This document shows positions 27,478-36,661 of a stretch of 64,000 bases of DNA, in pieces (position 1 is the first letter of the stretch; each line of letters opens with the position of its first letter). The stretch covers positions 142,359 to 206,358 of the forward strand of contig NZ_AWZT01000002.1 of NCBI RefSeq assembly GCF_000472525.1. The letters run 5' to 3'. The position numbers and the translations under genes are program-made. Source of the stretch: Paraburkholderia dilworthii. Its GTDB lineage: Bacteria; Pseudomonadota; Gammaproteobacteria; Burkholderiales; Burkholderiaceae. The notes under the pieces were generated by a model. That model ran no database searches, was not told where the DNA came from, and saw nothing but the letters and a program-made list of their open reading frames with translations.

Positions 27478-28725
27478 CTATCGGCAGAGCAACGGTACTG
27501 ACGCAAAGCCGCGAAAGCGCACGCGGCCGCCGCGCGTCGGCTCGCCATCCAGTCGATAAGAAGGAAAACGCTGGACGAAACGGCCGATCGCGATGCGCGC
27601 CTCAAGCCGTGCGAGCGACAGACCCGCGCATTGATGGATGCCGAAGCCGAAGGCGAGGTGCCGGTTGGGCGCGCGGCGGATGTCGAAGCTGTCCGGCTCC
27701 GGAAACTGGTCCGGGTCGCGATTCGCCGCGCCGATGCACAGTGTGATCGGCGTGCCACGCGCGACCGGCATGCCGCCGATCTCGGTGTCGATCGTCGTCA
27801 TGCGGTTGCCGAGCTGGTTCGAGCTCTCGAAACGCAAGCACTCCTCGACGGCCGATTCGATCAACGCGGGTTCCTCCAGCAACGCGGCCCGCTGGTCGGG
27901 CCATTCGGTCAGCGTAACGAGCCCGTTGCCGATCAGATTCGTGGTCGTTTCATGGCCGGCATTCAAAATGAAGATGCAGTTTTGCAGCAACTCTTCTTCC
28001 GACAATTGCTCGCTACTTTCGCCGTTCTGGCCGCGCTCGCCCTGGATCAGCCGCGTCAGGACATCGTGTTGAGGGTCGCCCGGCTCGCGTCGGCGGCGCG
28101 CGACGAGACCGCGCAAATAGTCGACGAACTCGCTCACGGCGCGATTGCCACGCTCGAACTGGGCGTCGGTGAGCGAAGGTTCGAGCGCGCCGAGAATCGC
28201 AAGCGACCAGTCGCGCAACGGCGCGCGTTCGGCATGCGGCACGTCGAGCAGATTGCCGATGATCTCCACCGGAATCGCCGACGCGAACTCGCCGATCAGA
28301 TCGATGCGCCCGCGCCCGGCCGCCGCATCCAGCAGGCCGTCGACGAGACGGACGAGAGCCGGCTCCATTGCCGCGATCGCGCGCGCGGTCAGCGCTCCGG
28401 CGATCAGCTTGCGCACGCGCGTATGCCGCGGCGGATCGTTGAACACGAGGCTCGTCGTGTGATGTGCGTATAACGGCGAGTCACCGTACTTCGGCCTGAA
28501 TTCGACGGTCTTGTCCGAACTGAAGGTTTTCGGGTCGCGGTACACAGCTTGTACGTCGCGAAAACGCGTGAGGAAAAGCGACCCGTCCGGCATGCGCTTG
28601 ACAGGCTCATAAGTACGCAATGCGTGGTAGACCGGATACGGGTTCACGTAGAACTCAGGGCTCAGATGGCGCAGATCGAAGTCGCGCGCGAGGGCGGCTG
28701 CGTCGTCGGCGGTCGCAGTGGGCAT
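27478..28725 (-). CDS. Cytochrome P450
   Basis: A soluble bacterial class I-type P450 of 415 residues. The heme-ligand loop FGFGIHQCAG puts the thiolate at Cys366. The I-helix oxygen-activation motif is AGHETTTN. The ExxR pair is in ECLRFESS. The start at 28725 has GGAG eight bases upstream. The open frame continues far upstream over serB antisense, and that extension is not coding. No ferredoxin or ferredoxin reductase gene is adjacent, so its redox partner and substrate are unknown. It resembles the CYP107-like biosynthetic/catabolic P450s, but I cannot assign a family. Confidence 0.92.
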   Translation of the reverse strand: MPTATADDAAALARDFDLRHLSPEFYVNPYPVYHALRTYEPVKRMPDGSLFLTRFRDVQAVYRDPKTFSSDKTVEFRPKYGDSPLYAHHTTSLVFNDPPRHTRVRKLIAGALTARAIAAMEPALVRLVDGLLDAAAGRGRIDLIGEFASAIPVEIIGNLLDVPHAERAPLRDWSLAILGALEPSLTDAQFERGNRAVSEFVDYLRGLVARRRREPGDPQHDVLTRLIQGERGQNGESSEQLSEEELLQNCIFILNAGHETTTNLIGNGLVTLTEWPDQRAALLEEPALIESAVEECLRFESSNQLGNRMTTIDTEIGGMPVARGTPITLCIGAANRDPDQFPEPDSFDIRRAPNRHLAFGFGIHQCAGLSLARLEARIAIGRFVQRFPSYRLDGEPTRGGRVRFRGFASVPLLCR

Positions 28726-29070
28726 GCATTGTCTCCAAGTGGTGTGCCTCGTTGCCTCTGCATTGCAATGCCCGGCTCTCCGCGCTCTGAGTGCGCTTAG
28801 CGAGGCTTTGGTCTGTGCCTGAATCTCCGTGCGCTTCGCCGGGCCTCCTGATGGCGAAGTCCTCGCGACGGCAAACGAGGCTTGCATGCAGCGGGCGGCG
28901 GGCGTCGTTTGATGCGTCAGTATGAACCGGGTGCGCACGGATTGCATTGCCGCTAACCCGCGGCTCGCGTGCAGGCGTTGCGGCGGCGGCGCATGCCGTC
29001 GAACCGTTACAATAGCGGGATTTTCCGCGCGAGCTGTGCGCTCGCCCTTTCCTGCGTCAATGCGTCGTTC
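28726..29070. other. Divergent intergenic region P450 / serB
   Basis: 345 bases holding the promoters of two divergent genes. A TACAAT box at 29008-29013, 58 bases before the serB ATG, is the best -10 candidate; no good -35 sits at the right distance. In-frame coding continues into this gap from serB, but it has no signs of a real protein. Confidence 0.4.
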
Positions 29071-29910
29071 ATGAACCTCGTCATCCAAAGCCCCGCGCCC
29101 ATTTCCGCCGATCACCACAAAACGCTCGTCGCGCTCGCGCGGGGTTCGCACGTCACCATCATCGACGCGAACGCGATCCGCATCGCCAGCGCCGATATCG
29201 CACAACGCCCGGACCTCGACGTTTATTGCGGCACGCATCGGCTGGACTACGCGTTTGTCGAAGCAGGCCGCCAGTTGCGCGACTTCGGCCTCGTCGCGAT
29301 GGACATGGATTCGACGTTGATCACGATCGAATGTATCGATGAAATCGCTGACTTCTGCGGCCTGAAAGCGGAAGTCGCCGCGATCACCGAGGCCTCGATG
29401 CGCGGCGAGATCAAGGACTTCAACGAAAGCCTGACGCGCCGCGTCGCGCTCCTCTCGGGACTCGACGCGAGCGCGCTCGAACGCGTTTATGAAGAACGTC
29501 TGCAGCTCTCGCCGGGCGCCGAGCGTATGCTGGCAGGCGCGAAAGAAGCCGGACTGAAAACGTTGCTGGTGTCGGGCGGATTCAATTTCTTCACCGAGAA
29601 ACTCAAGGCGCGGCTCGGCCTCGACTTCACGCGCGCCAATACGCTCGAAATCGTGGACGGCAAGCTGACGGGAAAAGTGCTTGGCGAAATCGTCAACGCG
29701 GAGGTGAAAGCGCGCACGCTGCGTGAGACCTGCGCGCAGCTGAACATTGAACCGTCTCGTGCGATTGCGATGGGCGACGGTTCGAACGATCTCAAGATGA
29801 TGGCCGAAGCGGGACTTTCTGTCGCATTCCGTGCGAAACCGGTAGTGCGCGAAGCGGCCAGCGTGGCGTTTAACTACGTGGCGCTGGATGGATTGTTGCG
29901 GTTGTTTTGA
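29071..29910 (+). CDS. serB: Phosphoserine phosphatase SerB
   Basis: SerB dephosphorylates O-phosphoserine, the last step of serine biosynthesis. The 279-residue cytosolic protein has an N-terminal ACT-like domain of about 75 residues, then a HAD phosphatase. Motif I is MDMDSTLI with the Asp nucleophile. Motif II is the Ser in LLVSGGFNF. Motif III/IV lies in MGDGSNDLKMM. The SerB-specific CIDEIADF cap segment is present. The start at 29071 gives the normal length; earlier in-frame ATGs are unsupported. A bidirectional terminator follows before metC. Confidence 0.97.
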   Translation: MNLVIQSPAPISADHHKTLVALARGSHVTIIDANAIRIASADIAQRPDLDVYCGTHRLDYAFVEAGRQLRDFGLVAMDMDSTLITIECIDEIADFCGLKAEVAAITEASMRGEIKDFNESLTRRVALLSGLDASALERVYEERLQLSPGAERMLAGAKEAGLKTLLVSGGFNFFTEKLKARLGLDFTRANTLEIVDGKLTGKVLGEIVNAEVKARTLRETCAQLNIEPSRAIAMGDGSNDLKMMAEAGLSVAFRAKPVVREAASVAFNYVALDGLLRLF

Positions 29911-29912
29911 AG

Positions 29913-29950
29913 AAAAAACCCACCGTGAAGACATCGCGGTGGGCTTTCTC
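29913..29950. terminator. Bidirectional terminator between serB and metC
   Basis: CCCACCG (29919-29925) pairs with CGGTGGG (29937-29943). Six or more A residues precede the stem, giving a strong T-run for the minus-strand metC transcript. A short pyrimidine tract follows on the plus strand for serB. Confidence 0.8.
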
Positions 29951-29972
29951 ACTGCACCGACGCAGCGTCAGT

Positions 29973-31157
29973 TCACGCGAGTGCCGCGAGACACTGCTCG
30001 ATATCCGCGCGCAAATCGGCTTCTTCCTCGAGGCCGATATAGAACCGCACCAGCGTTCCGCGATGCGGCCAGTCGCCTTCGGTACGCATCGACGCAATGT
30101 CGTACGGCATCACGAGACTGTGCGCGCCGCCCCAACTCCAGCCGATAGCAAACAACTCCAGCGACTCGCAGAAGGCGTCGATGTGCGCGGCGCTGTAGCG
30201 GCCGTCGAACACGACGGAAAATAATCCGCCCGCACCCGTGAAGTCGCGCTTGAAAAACTCGTGTCCCGGACAGTCGGCAATTGCCGGATGCAATACCGCG
30301 GCGATCTCCGGTCGTGTCTTCAACCACTGCGCGAGCGCAAGCGCCGAGCGGTCATGCTGCTGGAAACGCACCTGCATCGTCGGCAGGCTGCGCAGGATCA
30401 GCGAACAGTCGTCCGACGATACGCCGATACCCATGCGCATGCGCGCTGCCTTAAGCTTCAGATGCAGATCGCGGTCGACGGTAATGGTCGCGCCCATCAG
30501 CACGTCGCCGCCACCCGATTGATACTTTGTCAGCGCCTGCACCGAGATGTCCACGCCGTGATCGAACGGACGGAAGCCGAGTCCGGCGGACCACGTGTTG
30601 TCGATTGCGGTCACCACGTTGCGGGCGCGAGCGGCGGCGGTGATCGCGGGAACGTCGGCCACTTCCATCGTCACGGAGCCGGGTGCTTCCAGCCAGATGA
30701 GCCGCGTGTTCGGCTGGATCAGGTCGGCAATGCCCGCGCCGATCATCGGATCGTAATAACGAACCGTCACGCCGAAGTCGCGTGCAAGCCAGTCGCCGTG
30801 ATCGCGGTTCGGCGAATAGACGTTGTCGGGAATCAGCACGTCGTCGCCCGATTTGACGAGCCCGAAGTACACGTTCGAAATGGACGACAGCCCCGACGGC
30901 TGCAACAGTGCATGATTGCCGCCCTCGATCGTGGCAAGGCGCTGCGCCAGAGCGAGCGAGGTCGGTGTCGCATGCAGGCCGTAGCGCCACTGCGCGTCGT
31001 TTTTCCAGTCGAGCGCGCGCATTGTCGCGAGGTCCGGAAATACGACGGTCGATGCGCGCGTGACCGGCACGGAGAAAGACTCGAAGCCCGGCGTGAGCTT
31101 GTCCTCCGCATGCACGATGCGAGTTTGCAAAGCCCGTTTGAGTTTGGATTGGGTCAT
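29973..31157 (-). CDS. metC: Cystathionine beta-lyase MetC
   Basis: A PLP enzyme of the Cys/Met metabolism family that cleaves cystathionine to homocysteine, pyruvate and ammonia. The PLP lysine lies in VQALTKYQSGGGDV. Other family signatures are LLQPSGLSSI for the phosphate-binding loop, EAPGSVTMEV, and DNTWSAGLGF for the Asp that contacts the PLP nitrogen. The Trp after DNT is more typical of beta-lyases than gamma-synthases. Start 31157 gives 394 residues, normal length. It converges with serB. Confidence 0.92.
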   Translation of the reverse strand: MTQSKLKRALQTRIVHAEDKLTPGFESFSVPVTRASTVVFPDLATMRALDWKNDAQWRYGLHATPTSLALAQRLATIEGGNHALLQPSGLSSISNVYFGLVKSGDDVLIPDNVYSPNRDHGDWLARDFGVTVRYYDPMIGAGIADLIQPNTRLIWLEAPGSVTMEVADVPAITAAARARNVVTAIDNTWSAGLGFRPFDHGVDISVQALTKYQSGGGDVLMGATITVDRDLHLKLKAARMRMGIGVSSDDCSLILRSLPTMQVRFQQHDRSALALAQWLKTRPEIAAVLHPAIADCPGHEFFKRDFTGAGGLFSVVFDGRYSAAHIDAFCESLELFAIGWSWGGAHSLVMPYDIASMRTEGDWPHRGTLVRFYIGLEEEADLRADIEQCLAALA

Positions 31158-31287
31158 GGTGAATTCAATGAAGAACAGTCGATGCGCGGAGCGGAAAACG
31201 CCGCGCCGCTCACGCAAGAGTAGACGAGTCGGCGGAATGTCGCCTCGCCGGGCGCAGGCGCCGGGAGGCCCACGCCGCGGCAGAGAA

Positions 31288-31971
31288 TCACTCGCCGGTT
31301 TGCAGGTTGCTGACGCCGCCCACTGGCCGGCCTGCGCCCGTTGCGGGTGCGGGCGGGGCCGCGGATGCGGGCGCCGTTGCAGCAGGCCGAGTTGCGGAAG
31401 CTGTGTCGCCAGCAGCGGCCTTGCCGCTTTTTGCGGCAGCGGGCGCAGTCGCAGCCGCGCCGACGGCCGGCACTGCCTGTCCGGCTGCCAGTGGCTTCAG
31501 ATCGAACGGCTGCGGGTTGGAATCATCGACGTTCATGCGGTCGCCGGCCACGGAACCGTCGGCCGCGAACTTGCCGACCCAGTTGCCGGTAATGTGGGTG
31601 CCGTCGTTCGATTCCTCGACTTCGAGCGTGTCGCCGTCACGGTCGCCGGCGATCAGGATCACTTCGCCGGTGTCCGTGAACTGATATTCGCCGTGAACAC
31701 CGGACGGATCGTCCGTCTTCGGGCCAAGGCGCAGCACGATCTGGCGCGAACCGAGCATGCCGCTATAGCGCGGGAATCTGGCGAACTCGGGGCTCGGCTT
31801 GAGCGGCAACTGGATCGGCGGTGGCGCGGCGAGTTCCTTTACTGCATCGCTTTGCGCCCAGGCTGCTTCCGGCGACAAAGCCATCGCGCTGACGGACAGC
31901 AATGCGGCAACGCTCACAGCCGTCCAGCCGCGCCGACGCATCGCGCCTTTGACCGATTTCGATTCCTGCAT
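31288..31971 (-). CDS. Hypothetical exported Ala-rich protein, 227 aa
   Basis: Family not recognised. From the ATG at 31971 (GAGGAAAG upstream) the product has a basic n-region (RRRGWTA), a hydrophobic core of Ala/Val/Leu and an AWAQ-S-type signal-peptidase site near residue 39. An alternative ATG at 31986 adds five residues. The mature protein has a roughly 110-residue beta-rich domain with a GEYQFTDTGEVILI segment and a DGDTLEVEES segment. A low-complexity Ala/Pro/Thr tail of about 70 residues follows. A periplasmic localisation is inferred. It lies 50 bases downstream of the bktB stop region with overlapping frame ends and may share its transcript. Confidence 0.68.
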   Translation of the reverse strand: MQESKSVKGAMRRRGWTAVSVAALLSVSAMALSPEAAWAQSDAVKELAAPPPIQLPLKPSPEFARFPRYSGMLGSRQIVLRLGPKTDDPSGVHGEYQFTDTGEVILIAGDRDGDTLEVEESNDGTHITGNWVGKFAADGSVAGDRMNVDDSNPQPFDLKPLAAGQAVPAVGAAATAPAAAKSGKAAAGDTASATRPAATAPASAAPPAPATGAGRPVGGVSNLQTGE

Positions 31972-32021
31972 CCGTTCTTTCCTCATTACTTTGCCACCGC
32001 TTGCAGTGCCCTTCAGGCCAT

Positions 32022-33206
32022 TCAGATTCGCTCGAAGATCGCCGCGATGCCCTGCCCGCCGCCGATGCACATCGTGACTAGCGCGTAGCGCCCGCCAATA
32101 CGCTGCAGTTCGTACAGCGCCTTTACGGTGATCAGTGCGCCGGTAGCGCCAATCGGATGGCCAAGCGAAATGCCCGAGCCGTTCGGGTTGACCTTGGCCG
32201 GATCGAAGCCCAACTCCTTGCTAACCGCGCAGGCTTGCGCGGCGAAAGCTTCGTTGGCCTCGATCACATCCAGGTCAGCAACCGTCAGCCCGGCACGCTC
32301 GAGCGCCTTGCGGCTCGCGGGCACCGGACCGATGCCCATATACGCCGGATCGACGCCCGCATGCGCGTATGAGACGAGCCGCGCTAACGGTTTAATGCCG
32401 CGCTGCTCGGCGACGCCGCGCTCCATCAACACGACGGCCGCGGCGGCGTCGTTGATACCGGAAGCGTTGCCCGCCGTGACCGTGCCGTTTTCCTTCGCGA
32501 ACACCGGCTTGAGCTTCGAGAAATCTTCCGCCGATGCGTTCATGCGAGCGTGTTCGTCGGTATCGAACACGGTGTCGCCTTTTTTCGACGGAATCGTGAT
32601 CGGCAGAATCTGTTCCTTGAAGTAACCGCTCGTGATCGCGTGGGCCGCGCGCCGATGCGATTCGAGCGCGAGCGCGTCCTGCGCTTCACGCGAAATATCG
32701 TATTGGCGGGCGACGTTCTCGGCGGTCACGCCCATGTGAATGGACTGGAACGGATCGTTCAGCGCGCCGACCATCATGTCGACGAGGCGCGCGTCGCCCA
32801 TGCGCTGGCCGAAACGCGCGGCGGGCATCGAGTAAGGTGCGCGGCTCATGTTCTCGGCGCCGCCGCCGATTGCGATGTCCGCGTCGCCCAGCAGCACGCT
32901 TTGCGCGGCCGAGACGATCGCCTGCAAGCCCGATCCGCACAGGCGATTCACGGTCAGCGCGGGCGTGTGCTGCGCGACGCCGCCATTGATCGCGGCCACG
33001 CGCGCGAGATACATGTCCTTCGGCTCGGTATGCACGACGTTGCCGAACACCACATGGCCGACTTCGTCGCCGGATACGCTGGCGCGCGCGAGCGCTTCGC
33101 GTATGACTCGTGCGCCGAGGTCGGTCGGCGGAAAGTCTTTCAGACTGCCGCCAAAACCGCCGATTGCCGTACGCACACCGCTGACCACTACGACGTCCCG
33201 TTGCAT
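32022..33206 (-). CDS. bktB: Beta-ketothiolase BktB
   Basis: A cytosolic thiolase of 394 residues. The nucleophile is Cys90 in NRLCGSGLQ. His350 lies in SLGHPIGATGA, and Cys380 in MCIGGGQG; these positions equal those of Cupriavidus BktB. That enzyme condenses acetyl-CoA with propionyl-CoA to give C5 ketoacyl-CoA for PHB-co-valerate, and extensive similarity from the N-terminus (VVVVSGVRTAIG) supports the name over a plain PhaA. GAGGAG precedes the ATG at 33206. It lies about 5.6 kb from phaA and downstream of kdgK rather than inside the pha operon. Confidence 0.9.
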   Translation of the reverse strand: MQRDVVVVSGVRTAIGGFGGSLKDFPPTDLGARVIREALARASVSGDEVGHVVFGNVVHTEPKDMYLARVAAINGGVAQHTPALTVNRLCGSGLQAIVSAAQSVLLGDADIAIGGGAENMSRAPYSMPAARFGQRMGDARLVDMMVGALNDPFQSIHMGVTAENVARQYDISREAQDALALESHRRAAHAITSGYFKEQILPITIPSKKGDTVFDTDEHARMNASAEDFSKLKPVFAKENGTVTAGNASGINDAAAAVVLMERGVAEQRGIKPLARLVSYAHAGVDPAYMGIGPVPASRKALERAGLTVADLDVIEANEAFAAQACAVSKELGFDPAKVNPNGSGISLGHPIGATGALITVKALYELQRIGGRYALVTMCIGGGQGIAAIFERI

Positions 33207-33282
33207 CGTTCGCTCCTCGTTTAGTGTCTCAAGATGGTTGGCTTTTTGGCTGGGCGCGATCGCGGCGCGAAACGCGCGGCGC

Positions 33283-34218
33283 TCAGCCCGCCAGAATCCG
33301 TTCGACCGCCGCCCGCGAAGGAATCGGCGCAACGGCGCCATATCCTTGCGTGGACAGCGCCGCTGCGACGTTCGCATAACGCGCCGCTTCGAACGGATCG
33401 TCGCCTTCGACCAGGCGCGCGATGAACGCGCCGCCGAAGCAGTCACCCGCGCCGGTCGCATCGACCGCATTGACGACGTGGCCCGGCACGACGCGCCGCT
33501 CGTCGGGCGTCGCGATATACGAGCCTTCCTTGCCCAGCTTCAGCGCGACCACGCGCGGGCCGTCCGACAGCAGGAAATCGACGATCTCGTCGCGACCGGT
33601 CAAACCGGTGAGTTCCGTAACATCGTCCCAGCTAGGCAGGCAGATGTCGGTCTGACGGATCGCTTCGAGCATCACCGCGCGGGCCCGGTTCAACGGCCAC
33701 AGTTTCAGGCGCAGGTTGGTGTCGAAGCTCACGCGCACGCCATTGGCGCGGGCATGCGCCATGGCTTCGAGCGCGGCGTCACACGCACTCAGGCTGATCG
33801 CGAGACTGATACCCGACAGATGAATGACTTTGGCGGCGGCGATCGCATCGAGCGGCAGGTCGCGTGGCGCATAACGGCTCGCCGCGGAGCCTGCGCGCAG
33901 ATAGTCGAACGCGTGGCCGTCCGGGCCGTGCGAGACGAAATAAACGCCGGTGGACGAATGCGGGTCGACGCGCACGAGCGCCGAATCTACTTGCTCGCGT
34001 TTCCACAGGTCGATCAGCAGGCGCCCGAAATGATCGGCGCCGACCGCGGACACGAAACCCGTGCGCGCCCCTTGCCGGGCCGCCGCGATGCAGAAGTTCG
34101 ACGTGTCGCCGCCGAAGCCCTGCAAATAGTTCGGCTGGTCTTTCGCCGACTGGTTGAACTCGATCATCGCCTCGCCGAGCGCGAGGATTTCGGGTTTAGC
34201 GGACGTGCTTACCGACAT
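33283..34218 (-). CDS. kdgK: PfkB-family sugar kinase, likely 2-keto-3-deoxygluconate kinase
   Basis: A 311-residue ribokinase-fold enzyme. The PfkB signatures are GGDTSNFCIAAARQG near the N-terminus and VDATGAGDCFGGAF near the C-terminus, with Asp of GAGD as the catalytic base. ALGEAMIEFN at the start and FDYLRAGSAAS match KDG kinases, which phosphorylate 2-keto-3-deoxygluconate toward the Entner-Doudoroff pathway. Substrate choice is by similarity and could instead be fructose or another keto-sugar. The ATG lies three bases after the rimO stop, so the two are probably co-transcribed. Confidence 0.82.
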   Translation of the reverse strand: MSVSTSAKPEILALGEAMIEFNQSAKDQPNYLQGFGGDTSNFCIAAARQGARTGFVSAVGADHFGRLLIDLWKREQVDSALVRVDPHSSTGVYFVSHGPDGHAFDYLRAGSAASRYAPRDLPLDAIAAAKVIHLSGISLAISLSACDAALEAMAHARANGVRVSFDTNLRLKLWPLNRARAVMLEAIRQTDICLPSWDDVTELTGLTGRDEIVDFLLSDGPRVVALKLGKEGSYIATPDERRVVPGHVVNAVDATGAGDCFGGAFIARLVEGDDPFEAARYANVAAALSTQGYGAVAPIPSRAAVERILAG

Positions 34219-34221
34219 CGT

Positions 34222-35613
34222 TCAGACCTCGCCCCACAAGTCGTGGCCGTCCGCGCCGGTGATCTTCACCGACACGAAATCGCCGACCTTGTAACGCTTC
34301 GACGCCTTCATGGCCGGCGCGATATACACGACGCCGTCGATCTCCGGCGCATCCGCTGCCGTGCGGCCAATGCCGCCATCCGCATTGATCTCGTCGACCA
34401 GCACTTTCAGGGTCTTGCCGACTTTCTTCGCGATCCGTTTCGCCGACACTTCCTCGGCGACTTCCATGAAGCGCGCGCGGCGCTCCTCGCGCACCTGGTC
34501 GGGCAACGCGCCGTCGAGTTCGTTCGCCGTTGCGCCTTCAACCGGCGAGTACGCAAAGCAGCCAACACGGTCCAACTCGGCCTCGCGGATGAAGTCGAGC
34601 AGCGTCTGGAACTGTTCTTCGGTCTCGCCAGGAAAACCCGCGATAAACGTGCTGCGGATCGTCAGGTCCGGGCACATCTCGCGCCACGCCTTCACGCGCT
34701 CCAACACTTTCTCGGCGTTGGCCGGGCGCTTCATGCGCTTCAATACTTCAGGATGCGCATGCTGGAACGGCACGTCGAGATACGGCAGTACGTGGCCTTT
34801 GTACGGTCCCGTCGCCATCATCGGGATGACTTCGTCCACGCTCGGATACGGATACACGTAATGCAGGCGCACCCATGCGCCGTATTGCGCGGCCAGTTCG
34901 CCGAGCGCGCCGACCAGATCGGTCATGCGCGTCTTGATCGGCTTGCCGTTCCAGAAGCCGGTGCGGTATTTGACGTCGACGCCGTAGGCGCTCGTGTCCT
35001 GCGAAATGACGAGCAGTTCCTTCACGCCGGACTTGAAGAGGTTTTCCGCTTCGAGCATGACGTCCGCGACCGGACGCGACACGAGATCGCCGCGCATGGA
35101 CGGGATGATGCAGAACGTGCAGCGGTGATTGCAGCCTTCGGAAATTTTCAGATACGCGTAGTGACGTGGGGTGAGCTTCACGCCCGCGGCCGGCACGAGA
35201 TCGACGAACGGATCGTGCGGCTTCGGCAGATGCGTGTGTACATGCTGCATCACTTCGCCGAGTGCGTGCGGACCGGTGACAGCCAGCACTTTAGGATGCA
35301 CTTCTTCGATGAGCCCCGAGCCGCTCGCACTCTTCTTGGCGCCGAGGCAGCCGGTGACGATCACCTTGCCGTTTTCGTTGAGCGCCTCGCCGATGGCGTC
35401 GAGACTTTCCTGCACCGCTTCGTCGATGAAGCCGCAGGTATTCACGACCACGAGGTCCGCACCGTCGTACGTGCCGGAAATCTCATAGCCTTCGGCGCGC
35501 AGCTGCGTGATGATCTGCTCGGAGTCGACCAGCGCTTTCGGGCATCCGAGGCTGACGAAGCCGACCTTCGGACTGGAAGGCGTCGGCGAGATAGAGGGAA
35601 TGGTCTGCGGCAT
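34222..35613 (-). CDS. rimO: Ribosomal protein S12 methylthiotransferase RimO
   Basis: A radical-SAM enzyme that beta-methylthiolates Asp of ribosomal protein S12. The 463-residue protein has the N-terminal UPF0004 domain with cysteines in [18 protein letters not shown] and VTGCLGA, which hold the auxiliary 4Fe-4S cluster. The radical-SAM motif is [14 protein letters not shown] (CxxxCxxC). A C-terminal TRAM domain ends in [11 protein letters not shown]. The start at 35613 matches the family length; a longer open frame is rejected. kdgK follows at once. Confidence 0.96.
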   Translation of the reverse strand: MPQTIPSISPTPSSPKVGFVSLGCPKALVDSEQIITQLRAEGYEISGTYDGADLVVVNTCGFIDEAVQESLDAIGEALNENGKVIVTGCLGAKKSASGSGLIEEVHPKVLAVTGPHALGEVMQHVHTHLPKPHDPFVDLVPAAGVKLTPRHYAYLKISEGCNHRCTFCIIPSMRGDLVSRPVADVMLEAENLFKSGVKELLVISQDTSAYGVDVKYRTGFWNGKPIKTRMTDLVGALGELAAQYGAWVRLHYVYPYPSVDEVIPMMATGPYKGHVLPYLDVPFQHAHPEVLKRMKRPANAEKVLERVKAWREMCPDLTIRSTFIAGFPGETEEQFQTLLDFIREAELDRVGCFAYSPVEGATANELDGALPDQVREERRARFMEVAEEVSAKRIAKKVGKTLKVLVDEINADGGIGRTAADAPEIDGVVYIAPAMKASKRYKVGDFVSVKITGADGHDLWGEV

Positions 35614-35908
35614 AGATGAATCCGGCGTATAGCGGTGACGTGGCGACAATGGGGCGATCGGGACAGCGCGGCAAGGACAGGCGACTGGGAACTCACGACG
35701 CCCAGATCTCAGGATTCGGCATCCCGCGCACGCAACCCGCCATTGTACCGCGCCCGCGCCGCTTGGCCCGCTGCGCGGCCGGACCATCTACGCTCCGAGG
35801 CCGCAGCGCCGTCCGGCTCGATAAGAGAACCAGCGACGCGGACCCACAACGCGCACCAACGACGACCACCAACGCCCGAACTGTCGCCGGACCGCAGCCA
35901 GCAAACCG

Positions 35909-36532
35909 CTACTTCTTCTCCGGCTCAGGATTGGCCTGCGAACTAGCAGGCGCCGCCGTGTTCGCGCTGCCCGGCACATTCACCGCGCCGCCCGGCGTGA
36001 ACGGGAATGTGGCGAACATGGACTTGGCCTGGTTCTGCATCTGCTCCTGCATCTGCACGAACATGTTCTTGGATTGCTCAATGTAGCTGGTCATCATGCC
36101 TTGCATCATCGGCGCCTGCATGTTCATGAACTGCGACCAGACCTCCGGGTTCATCGCCTTGCCTTCGTACAGGTTCTTCGACTGGTCGGCGAGCTTCGCC
36201 TGAATGTCGATGAAAGCCTGGATGTTCTTCTCCAGATACGTGCCCATCATGCCCTGCATCGCATGACCGTAGAAACGGATGATCTGCGACAGCATCGACG
36301 ACGAGAACATCGGCAAGCCGCCGCTCTCCTCCTCGAGAATGATCTGCAGCAGGATCGCACGCGTCAGGTCCTCGTTGCTCTTCGCATCGATGACCTTGAA
36401 ATCCTCCTGATCCAGCACGAGCTGCTTGACGTCTGTCAGCGTGATGTACGTGCTTGTCTCGGTATCGTAGAGCCGACGGTTCGGATATTTCTTGATCAGT
36501 CGTTCGGCTGCTTTCTTTGTAGTAGTAGTCAT
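35909..36532 (-). CDS. phaR: Polyhydroxyalkanoate synthesis repressor PhaR
   Basis: A DNA- and PHB-binding regulator of 207 residues. The N-terminal PHB/PHA accumulation DNA-binding domain is recognisable in RLIKKYPNRRLYDTETSTYI. A second PHB-associated segment reads EESGGLPMFSSSMLSQIIRFYG. The middle is helical and Met/Gln-rich, and the C-terminal 35 residues are Ala/Pro/Asn-rich. In Cupriavidus, PhaR represses phasin synthesis and its own gene and leaves DNA on binding polymer. Start 36532 has AAAGGCG upstream. It is the last gene of phaC-A-B-R. Confidence 0.95.
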   Translation of the reverse strand: MTTTTKKAAERLIKKYPNRRLYDTETSTYITLTDVKQLVLDQEDFKVIDAKSNEDLTRAILLQIILEEESGGLPMFSSSMLSQIIRFYGHAMQGMMGTYLEKNIQAFIDIQAKLADQSKNLYEGKAMNPEVWSQFMNMQAPMMQGMMTSYIEQSKNMFVQMQEQMQNQAKSMFATFPFTPGGAVNVPGSANTAAPASSQANPEPEKK

Positions 36533-36661
36533 GTAACGCCTTTGAGCGCAAGTAGAGCGCGGACGGCGTGCCGGCTGCGCAATCGGGCATTTGCGCAACC
36601 GGGACGCCGCCGGAACCATCCGAGCCAGAACGCGCTGCCTTGTGAGCGGCGCGCCTGTAAC

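Noticed and set aside
28978-29013. TTGCGG and TACAAT as a complete serB promoter
   Set aside because: The spacing is about 24 bases, far from the 16-18 needed.
28726-29952. Upstream extension of the P450 frame across serB
   Set aside because: The P450 fold begins at 28725 with a good ribosome site; the extension is antisense to SerB catalytic motifs.
32848-35619. Plus-strand open frame of 923 codons antisense to bktB, kdgK and rimO
   Set aside because: Its product is His/Arg/Asp/Phe-rich as expected from antisense reading of high-GC genes, it matches no family, and the opposite strand carries three complete recognised enzymes.
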